Part shown: piece by piece, positions 1-6,400 of the stretch
Layout of the letters: each line of letters opens with the position of its first letter
How positions within the stretch are numbered: the first letter of the stretch is position 1
NCBI GenBank assembly: GCA_015488875.1
Contig: WFMX01000308.1
Coordinates: forward strand, 1-8,591
Length of the DNA: 8,591 nt
From: Campylobacterota bacterium
GTDB taxonomy: Bacteria; Campylobacterota; Campylobacteria; Campylobacterales; Sulfurovaceae
Reading direction: 5' to 3'
The notes under the pieces: generated by a model
Databases searched by the model: none
What the model saw: the letters and a program-made list of their open reading frames with translations, nothing else
What the model was told of the DNA's origin: nothing
Program-made: the position numbers and the translations under genes

Positions 1-9
1 TAGATACGA

Positions 10-55
10 GGTGATTGCGATGCATTCCGCTACGCTCCACGCATCACAAATCACC
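10..55. repeat. Imperfect palindrome (REP-like hairpin)
   Basis: GGTGATT (10-16) pairs with AATCACC (49-55), and GATGC (19-23) pairs with GCATC (41-45), separated by a small internal loop (2 and 3 bases) and enclosing a 17-base loop. The arrangement resembles an extragenic palindromic element; it could also serve a gene beyond the left edge. No T-run adjoins it. Confidence 0.5.
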
Positions 56-176
56 AGACCCCTATCGTTTATATATATCCAAATAGTAGAAATAGATAGA
101 GCAAATCTATAGTGCCTTTTCGACAGGCTACGCCAGACCTCGACTGAGATACGCATATCATTATCAGCAGACCCCT
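55..176 (+). repeat. Direct repeat CAGACCCCT flanking the middle of the spacer
   Basis: CAGACCCCT occurs at 55-63 and again at 168-176, 113 bases apart. The first copy directly adjoins the right arm of the palindrome at 10-55. A 9-mer pair can occur by chance; it may mark the units of a dispersed intergenic repeat. Confidence 0.4.
120..143. repeat. Weak second inverted repeat
   Basis: TCGA (120-123) and GG (126-127) can pair with CC (138-139) and TCGA (140-143), leaving a two-base bulge and a 10-base loop. The stem is short and the call is tentative; it is listed because it lies in the same repeat-like spacer as the larger palindrome. Confidence 0.3.
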
Positions 177-193
177 GACATTCTTGCACCCAA

Positions 194-214
194 AAAAACT
201 AAAAACTAAAAACT
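194..214. repeat. Three perfect tandem copies of a 7-base repeat
   Basis: AAAAACT occurs three times without gaps, starting five bases after the operon's final stop codon as read on the minus strand, where it appears as AGTTTTT units within a T-rich tract. It may form part of a transcription end region, but no stable stem precedes it. Copy number could vary by slippage. Confidence 0.85.
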
Positions 215-218
215 AAAA

Positions 219-863
219 TCAATCCACGGTCACATATCCGCTCTCTTTGTGGATGGTGATCTTGATGGGTTTTTTGTCGGTATCTACGAACCCCATGGTG
301 ATGCGACAATCTTTTTTCATATACTTGGCAAATAGGTTTTTAGCTTTGTTGACCCCATTGTATGGTCTACCATAGTGATCGAAAGCTATGTGATGTACCC
401 TAGCACATCCTCCAGCGAAATCTATACTATTGACACCAAATCTTTTGCCTATGAACACCACAGAACTCTCATCCTTCTGTATGGTTGTATCTGCATTGCT
501 ATTGTACATTCGTTTACCGTTGGATGGATCTATGGCTGTCTCATTTTTACTTACAGAACCATTTTGATTTAAGTCGCTAGATATAGTGTAGAAAAATGCT
601 TTATTAGATATCGAAGATCTGGAAAATGATATCTTCCATAGTCTCATTTGCCACTTCTCATTGTATGGATTGGTTTTGTCATCTATAAGTGCCAAATGCT
701 GTGTATATCTGATAGCGGAGAGGATATTATCTATGAGTTCTTGCCTCAAATCTCTATCTAGTCTAGGTATCGCTACTGAAGCCAATATACCTACCACGAT
801 AATGGCAAATATCAACTCTATCATTGTAAAAGCTGATGATTTGTCATACCCATGATAGCTCAT
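219..863 (-). CDS. Pseudopilin, FimU/GspH-like with EF-hand-type loop (paralogue 2)
   Basis: A 214-residue prepilin-like protein: leader MSYHGYDKSSA, cleavage expected between A11 and F12, Glu at mature +5, then a helix almost the same as in the preceding gene and RYTQHLALIDDKTNP. The head shares cysteines (C153, C186) and FDHYGRPYNG (161-170) with the paralogue, but has an additional stretch at about 95-109 containing a 12-residue loop D97-L-N99-Q-N101-G102-S-V104-S-K-N-E108, which matches the EF-hand calcium-loop pattern at positions 1, 3, 5, 6, 8 and 12. The ATG follows the upstream TAA by one base; no good Shine-Dalgarno is visible, so translation probably depends on coupling. It is the last gene of the operon and ends in TGA at 219-221. 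Calcium binding is a prediction from the motif; pilin-type export is firm. Confidence 0.85.
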   Translation of the reverse strand: MSYHGYDKSSAFTMIELIFAIIVVGILASVAIPRLDRDLRQELIDNILSAIRYTQHLALIDDKTNPYNEKWQMRLWKISFSRSSISNKAFFYTISSDLNQNGSVSKNETAIDPSNGKRMYNSNADTTIQKDESSVVFIGKRFGVNSIDFAGGCARVHHIAFDHYGRPYNGVNKAKNLFAKYMKKDCRITMGFVDTDKKPIKITIHKESGYVTVD

Positions 864-864
864 C

Positions 865-1452
865 TTAATTACCGCTAATGGCTCCCGTCTCTTTGGCTAT
901 GGTCAACACTAGAGGATCGATACCAGAGCTTTTGAACTGTATAGTAAGCTTGCAGTCTGCACTCATATAGTTTGAATAATCCGTAGCTATGCCCACGCCT
1001 GATGCTGGAGTGCCATCAAATGGTCTACCATATCTATCAAACATGATATTGGGGGCTATGCATGCACCAGATGCTTTGACTGATTTTACTCCATACTTTT
1101 TCCCTGTCAAGGCACTTTTAGATCCGCTTGCTTGACCATCAAAAAGTTTGCCACTAGATGGGTCTATCGCGAAGTTGCCAGCAGAGACTATGCTATAGCT
1201 ACTACCATCAGCGAGAAACTTGATAGTCCAATAGTTAGCTTGCCAGCCAGGCTGAAACGGATCTGTCTTGTCGTCTATGAGTGCCAAATGTTGTGTATAC
1301 CTGATAGCTGACATATAGTTGTCTTTTGCCTCTTGGCGAAAGTCTCGATCTAGCCTTGGTATCGCCACAGATGCCAATATACCTATGACTATTATAGCAA
1401 ATATCATCTCTATCATAGTGAAGGCTTCTCTTTTTGAGTCTAAAGTTCTCAT
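865..1452 (-). CDS. Pseudopilin, FimU/GspH-like (paralogue 1 of tandem pair)
   Basis: A 195-residue prepilin-like protein: leader MRTLDSKREA, cleavage expected between A10 and F11, Glu at mature +5 (F-T-M-I-E), helix IFAIIVIGILASVAIPRL, then a long amphipathic segment containing RYTQHLALIDDKTDP. The head carries two cysteines, C131 and C167, conserved in the neighbouring paralogue and likely to form a disulphide, and the motif FDRYGRPFDG (138-147). Residues 11-63 are nearly the same as in the next gene, showing a tandem duplication followed by divergence of the head. FimU/GspH-like function is inferred from size, head layout and operon content; a GspG-like structural role is the alternative. 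The ATG overlaps the upstream gene's TGA by four bases; the ribosome site is weak (GGTGA, 4-base spacer), consistent with coupling. No D/E-X-N-X-S/T sequon was found. Confidence 0.85.
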   Translation of the reverse strand: MRTLDSKREAFTMIEMIFAIIVIGILASVAIPRLDRDFRQEAKDNYMSAIRYTQHLALIDDKTDPFQPGWQANYWTIKFLADGSSYSIVSAGNFAIDPSSGKLFDGQASGSKSALTGKKYGVKSVKASGACIAPNIMFDRYGRPFDGTPASGVGIATDYSNYMSADCKLTIQFKSSGIDPLVLTIAKETGAISGN

Positions 1453-1919
1453 ATCTTCACCAACTTTCTCTTGTGGTAAGTTACCTTGTTTGGTGTGACA
1501 CCAGTACTATCATCATCGACATAGCTCACAAACACATCTAGTATGACATTGAGCGGAGATCTATCGGTCACCACTGTCTTGGAGAGTACATTGGCACAGT
1601 TGCTCGTACTTCCTGCACCTAGATTTTTGTCATTGCCTATGTATGATATGGTTACATTGATATCATATTGAGCATATTTTCCTGTGATGCCGTTGAGACA
1701 GTTTGTCTTATTGTGTTCATTTGCCATCACAGACATTATCCCATACTCTATATAGCTATTGGCTAGTAGCATGGATTGTTCTCTTTGGTATTGCGTAGTA
1801 GTCTCTTTGACCATTTTACCCGAAATATTTATGATGAACATCGCCACTGTAGCCATCAAAACTATAGTAAATATCGCTGTTATGAGGGAGAAACCCTCTC
1901 TTTTGTTTTTCCATTTCAT
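1449..1919 (-). CDS. Minor pseudopilin lacking Glu5, PilX/GspK-like
   Basis: A 156-residue prepilin-like protein with leader MKWKNKREG, cleavage expected between G9 and F10, and mature start F-S-L-I-T. Position +5 is threonine (T14), not glutamate. Absence of Glu5 is a hallmark of GspK, the tip subunit of the type II pseudopilus, which has no subunit above it to contact. The hydrophobic helix (about 10-31) is followed by a basic/polar helix (KETTTQYQREQSMLLANSY) of the type seen in PilX/GspK. The head is small (about 95 residues) with a cysteine pair C74/C108 that could form a disulphide. It is far shorter than typical GspK (over 300 residues), closer to PilX. Sequons EHNKT (68-72) and DINVT (86-90) are present. 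The ATG overlaps the upstream TGA by one base, with a GAGAAGG ribosome site upstream; the 3' end overlaps the next gene by four bases (ATGA). Confidence 0.85.
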   Translation of the reverse strand: MKWKNKREGFSLITAIFTIVLMATVAMFIINISGKMVKETTTQYQREQSMLLANSYIEYGIMSVMANEHNKTNCLNGITGKYAQYDINVTISYIGNDKNLGAGSTSNCANVLSKTVVTDRSPLNVILDVFVSYVDDDSTGVTPNKVTYHKRKLVKI

Positions 1920-2722
1920 CAGAATGCCACCTTCTCTTTACAAGATGTTACATTGAAGTCCTTACTTATCCGTTCATCCTTACATATCTTGAATCTCACT
2001 GCACCGTCACCACCTTGAAACTTAAATGTTGTGATATCTTCTACGAGTAGAGATTTGGTGCCACCTATTGTGGCTCCTAGCTCTGGTGGGAAGTTATAGT
2101 AGAGATAGAGATCGCCATTTTCTATCACAAGAGCATATGATGTCCACGCGAGCTTGTAATGCTCGTATATTTGGGATATATTGTTGTCTAGTGTGATAGT
2201 CTCTGCTGTTCCGCTACCATAGTGGTGCTGCATTGATTTTGGGAAAAAGATGGCAAAGTTGCCTGTTCTTCCTAGATTTGTCTCTACTGTGTTGGCTATA
2301 GATAGCTTGGATCCTGGTGTCTCTATGGCGGTAGTCGTGCTTGGTGTCACATCGCAAAATCCACTCCAGCCAGGCGTTGAGTTCGAATCGAAACTATCCA
2401 TATCAGCACCTACCCATTGGAGTACCGTATAGGTGTCTCCCGTGGCATCCAAACTCATCGCCTCGCCTATCCCCTCATAGGCACCAGCTTTAGTCTGTCG
2501 TCTTATGACCGTACCTGGTATGGCATGTGATAGTCTGTTGACTATCTGCAGTGTAGCGAGTTCTGTCTTGATAGATGATCTATGTTGTGCCCTCTGCAAG
2601 ATATACCCCTGATAGACTTTTGCTATCAGTTCAGAACCTATAGAAGCCACTATACCGAGTACCACTATGACAAACACTAGCTCTATCATACTAAAAGCTC
2701 TTCGTTTTTTTATCCAATTCAT
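1919..2722 (-). CDS. Minor pseudopilin, PilW/GspJ-like
   Basis: A 267-residue prepilin-like protein. The start is set at the ATG at 2722, not the in-frame ATG at 2764: it overlaps the upstream TGA by one base (TGATG), has a strong Shine-Dalgarno (AGAGAGGA, 7-base spacer), and gives a normal 9-residue basic leader MNWIKKRRA. Cleavage is expected between A9 and F10, giving F-S-M-I-E with Glu at +5, followed by a hydrophobic helix to about residue 35. The large head, with a C-terminal beta-rich end that closes with a cysteine pair (C247, C261; ending CKEKVAF), fits the PilW/GspJ type, the largest of the minor pseudopilins. Another cysteine is C123. Sequons DSNST (112-116), DNNIS (179-183) and DFNVT (255-259) are present. 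In minor pilin complexes PilW/GspJ sits in the tip between the V/I and X/K subunits; that role here is inferred from order and size. Confidence 0.85.
   Translation of the reverse strand: MNWIKKRRAFSMIELVFVIVVLGIVASIGSELIAKVYQGYILQRAQHRSSIKTELATLQIVNRLSHAIPGTVIRRQTKAGAYEGIGEAMSLDATGDTYTVLQWVGADMDSFDSNSTPGWSGFCDVTPSTTTAIETPGSKLSIANTVETNLGRTGNFAIFFPKSMQHHYGSGTAETITLDNNISQIYEHYKLAWTSYALVIENGDLYLYYNFPPELGATIGGTKSLLVEDITTFKFQGGDGAVRFKICKDERISKDFNVTSCKEKVAF
1930..1936 (-). promoter_or_regulatory. Ribosome binding site of the PilX/GspK-like gene
   Basis: GAGAAGG, continued by TGG, precedes the ATG at 1919 by 7 to 10 bases inside the end of the PilW/GspJ-like gene, where the ATG shares one base with the upstream TGA. 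This arrangement fits translational coupling. Confidence 0.6.
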
Positions 2723-3468
2723 CAGAAAGTCCTCTCTTCTAGTGCTGGAGTACCCACATTGCAACTGAAGGCATTTAGAATGATAGATTTATTTAGCTCC
2801 TTGACGCCACTTGTGCTAGTCAGGGTGACTTTGATCCTTTTTATGTTTGTCGATACGGTGCTTACCTCTGAAAAGTTAGGGTTGTACACTATCTCATCTA
2901 CATTGTACGAGCCACCATCAGGGATATCGTCTATATATGCCACTTCAGTAGCCATCACGATACTATTTTTCTCTATATAGTCAGAGTCAGATGCCTTGAT
3001 AGTGACCAATCCACCAGCACCGAAATCATCCACATCATCCTCCCCGACATCAGTAGTCTCCAAGCCCAAATCTGCAGGCTCAGTAGCCTTGTATCTATCG
3101 CCACCAGTATCTACATAGCTTCTATAGCTCTCAGGCGGTGTACCCTGTCGCCTACCACTTCCTCTTATAGTACCATTCGGATCTACAACTATATCAGTCT
3201 CGTTTAACTCGGAGATGTTAGTATCGGTCTGCAGTATAGTGCCAGCGTAGCTGTCTCGCGTATCAGCTTCATCCCACTCATAGCCGACTATCATGTTGAC
3301 TCTAGTCGCAGCTTCTCCTATCCCCTCTTGTTGTATGGCGACATATCCACTATTGGATGCCTGCCTTATGAGCATCGGAGCCGACATCAGCGTGATGCCG
3401 ATGACCACGATGGAAAATATCAGCTCCACCATCGCTAGAGCAGGTCGCTGTATCTGTTGACGGCACAT
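2722..3468 (-). CDS. Minor pseudopilin, PilV/GspI position
   Basis: A 248-residue protein with a class-III (prepilin) signal. The leader of ten residues ends RPA, cleavage is expected between A10 and L11, and Glu15 is the conserved +5 glutamate of the mature protein (L-A-M-V-E-L-I-F). A hydrophobic helix runs from about 11 to 32, then an amphipathic stretch (IRQASNSGYVAIQQEG). The soluble head has an acidic stretch at about 139-149 (T-D-V-G-E-D-D-V-D-D-F). Two overlapping bacterial N-glycosylation sequons, DTNIS (82-86) and ELNET (87-91), sit in the head. There is one cysteine in the mature protein (C236). The ATG is one base after the giant gene's TAA, with only a weak Shine-Dalgarno (TAGG about 8 bases upstream), which suggests coupled translation. 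PilV/GspI assignment rests on operon position and size and is weak; that it is a pilin-like protein is firm. Confidence 0.85.
   Translation of the reverse strand: MCRQQIQRPALAMVELIFSIVVIGITLMSAPMLIRQASNSGYVAIQQEGIGEAATRVNMIVGYEWDEADTRDSYAGTILQTDTNISELNETDIVVDPNGTIRGSGRRQGTPPESYRSYVDTGGDRYKATEPADLGLETTDVGEDDVDDFGAGGLVTIKASDSDYIEKNSIVMATEVAYIDDIPDGGSYNVDEIVYNPNFSEVSTVSTNIKRIKVTLTSTSGVKELNKSIILNAFSCNVGTPALEERTF
2730..2737 (-). promoter_or_regulatory. Ribosome binding site deciding the start at 2722
   Basis: AGAGAGGA lies within the last codons of the upstream pseudopilin gene, 7 bases before the ATG at 2722 that overlaps its TGA. It is the best Shine-Dalgarno match in the operon and supports the 267-residue form over the longer form starting at 2764. 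Confidence 0.75.
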
Positions 3469-3469
3469 A

Positions 3470-6400
3470 TTACCAGCCTACCCTTCGGTTTTTCTGCTCA
3501 TTGACCTTGCCATTGACTACAGTACCAGTGTCGCCATGTCCTGCCCATGCAGGTCCTATGTCAGATATAAATCTCACTTTGTATAGCAGTGTAGGTATCT
3601 CATCTTTGGCATAATTAAACAAGAGCCATTTATCGGTCAAGGTTTTATCATAGTTGATATCTACCTCCAGTGGACGATCAGTGACCATGGGAGCTACAGC
3701 TACATTTACATTTTCATTGATACCCTCTGTATCTATGGTGATATTGGCTTGTTCCGCACCATCTATGGATGCACCAAGTGTTGCGAGCGCTTTGGTCTCA
3801 GGTATCAATACCACTTTTCCATCTAGTGTCGTATTGTGGTCTACGCTTGTATACCAGAAGAAGTCATTTGTCGCTCCCTTGCTTGTGTTGATACCCTTTG
3901 TATTGCAGGTGATAGGACCTAGATCACAGAATGTCTCTATGGATATAGGTGTATCTACATTGTCCTCTAGTACATCATCATAGTATCTTTTGGATGATTT
4001 GACCCTAGCATATTGGAATGATATATCCTTATTGATACTCTTGGTACCCCTGATCTTGTGATCTGTCTCCAGATCTACCATCACTCCTATAGGCTCACTC
4101 CTTAGACTGATATTGAACTCATGCATATGTATCACTCTCGGGTTGAGTGTTTTGTTGTAAGTTCGGTTGAAGTTGAAACTTAGATCCATATTTACACTAC
4201 CATTCATATCTTTAGGTATGTATGATTTATCGTTGTTGATACTTATTGGAGTATCTGCTACGATACTAGTAGCACTACCGTTGGTATCCTTTTGTTCGTA
4301 TGGTCTATCTGTCTGCCCTAGGCTATCATAGGTAGTGATAGCCCATGAAATATTTGGCACTTGATCTGCTAACGGTACATCATGATCATAGTTTGAAAAG
4401 AGTGTGAAGCTGAGATCCTCAGCATAACAACCCTTGACGAAGTTGCTTACGCTCTTTTTGTCCTTGCCAACTGCCTTAAATATACCCGTGATGTTGTAGC
4501 TCATATTGCCATCATCACTACCTAAGGTATTTATGTAAACTAAGTCGCCCATAGATCTAGCACCTGCTTGTGCTGATATACCAGTAAGGTCAAATGCATA
4601 TGGGTAGTATCTGGCATCATGATAAGTGTATTTTTTGCCATTGTCTAGATTGACATGGACACTACTTATCTTGCATCCATTTAAGGCACCTGCATGTGTA
4701 TCGCCCTGAGAAGCTACGACATCATTACCAGCTTTACAGTCATCACCTTCGGTATAGTATTGACTATATGTAGAGGTATGGTGTAGCATTTCAGAGTCAT
4801 GCCAATCAGCAGCAGTCCAGTTCTCATCATATATCTCGAACCTATACTCACCTATCTGGTCAACCTTGTCTATATACGAAGTGTGTGCCGCATAGTTGAC
4901 ATTGGTACCGTCGAAGAGATTTATACTGATGTTTTTATCTTCTACATCATTACAGTTTGCGTTAGCTTGTGCCTCGGTTATGGCATTTGGATGCCAATAC
5001 ATCTGTGCTCTGTGTATAGGAGAGCCTGGCTCGAAGTGTTGTACATATTTTGCTACAGGCTCATCACACACCTCTACATTGGCTACACCACTACTGTCGG
5101 TACGGCATGTATGGCTAGTAGCATTGATGTCAAATCTATACTTATAGCCTGCCACAGCATTGGCTGGGTTAGGATTGTCTGGATCATCTGTCTTGGTAGG
5201 TAGCATATTTGCTGGCTTGGTGGTATCTATCTCTTCTTTACTGTCTAGCATAGAGATGACAAATGCCTCAGGACGGATAGCGAAATTATCCCTCGAACAT
5301 ACCTTCTGCCCATAATGATCACGCAGACAAGTATAGCAGCTCTTCTCTTTGTTCCAATTGTAGCTCTTTCTACACTTTGAACCACACTCAGTGCTATAAC
5401 TTTTGTACTCTCTCTTGTACAGCTGTATACAACCCATATCTTTAGGAGAGTTGAGATCGCCATCCATATTGGTATCTGTACAGTTGTGACTATTGAGTAC
5501 GGTGTTGTGATCTATCGGGTCAGCTAGATACCATATCCTCATTGCCACACTTCTGTATGACAAGTTGACATCATCGGCATTATAGTTCACCAAAGCAGAT
5601 GGCGTACCATCGAAGTGTGCAAATTTGAGAGGTATACTATCTTTTGTCAAATTACCATTTCCATCATACTCCATCAGCGTAGAGCTTTTATCCATACAGG
5701 CAGTGTTGGCATCTCTCACGAAGTTGTCTGCTCTTATCATCTCTACACCTACAGAGAGATCCATGTCGTTGCCACTGATGAGTCGTGTGAAGTCATCCGC
5801 ATCATGCATATAGACTTTGAGACTAAACGGTCTCCTGGTCACCTGTGTATATAGATTCCATTTGTTATAATCATTTTTGGCATCTATCACATTGAATTGA
5901 CCCAATCTAGGTAAAAATCCACTATTTTCAGTAGGGCATAGATCTGCTTGCGAAAACTCTTGGTGTAGTGGCACAGCACCAGCACCATAGTCGACAGTAT
6001 AGTCGACTGCCAACTTAAACTTAGTATCGACTCTACTTTGTTTGAAATCTGCTAGCCAAGAGACGAACCTAGATTGATTTGGCTCTATGCGACCTCCATG
6101 GTTTTTGCCTGCACCTTTACCTGTACCGAGATTGATCTTGAATCCTTGTGACGCTTGATCATATGTATATGGACATCCGTCACTATAGTCATACTTGTTG
6201 TTCTCTGCTATCTCTGTAGTACAAGTCCTGTAGTTTAGTTGAGTCGGATCTTGGATGCCATATGTGACAAAAACATCTCTGAGAGCTATATCACCCTCCA
6301 GACTCTTGAGAAATACAGTAGTTTTCAGTGGCTTACCGAAGTCACCAAACGGCGTACTGATATTATTGTCCACTGAGCCTAGTACATATCCATCCACATC

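Larger units (their letters stand above)
1..218. other. Non-coding region downstream of the operon
   Basis: No open reading frame with credible protein sequence is visible on either strand. The stretch contains short palindromes, a repeated 9-mer and a run of short tandem repeats, listed separately. I see no tRNA, rRNA, or GC-rich hairpin directly followed by a T-run that would make a clear intrinsic terminator for the operon. Confidence 0.6.

Noticed and set aside
186..218. Intrinsic terminator formed by the T-rich tract after the last gene
   Set aside because: On the minus strand the T-rich units follow the stop codon, but I could not find a GC-rich stem directly before them.
2722..2764. 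Longer N-terminus for the PilW/GspJ-like gene starting at 2764
   Set aside because: It would add 14 residues before a normal short basic prepilin leader and overlap the upstream gene by 43 bases, while the ATG at 2722 has a strong Shine-Dalgarno and TGATG coupling.
3654..3983. 109-codon plus-strand open frame
   Set aside because: It lies wholly opposite the giant gene, whose frame gives continuous credible protein; the plus-strand translation is low-complexity Ser/Thr-rich and has no supporting ribosome site.
4799..5203. 134-codon plus-strand open frame
   Set aside because: It is antisense to the well-supported giant coding frame, including the conserved-looking GEYRFEIYDENW segment; its hydrophobic appearance is a by-product of the complementary codons.
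5245..5463. 72-codon minus-strand frame overlapping the giant gene out of frame
   Set aside because: It falls in the Cys cluster region of the real frame and has no start context or recognisable protein features.
5989..6006. Repeated GTCGAC around the VDYTVDY codons
   Set aside because: It is explained by the repeated Val-Asp-Tyr codons of the giant protein and is not a separate palindromic site.
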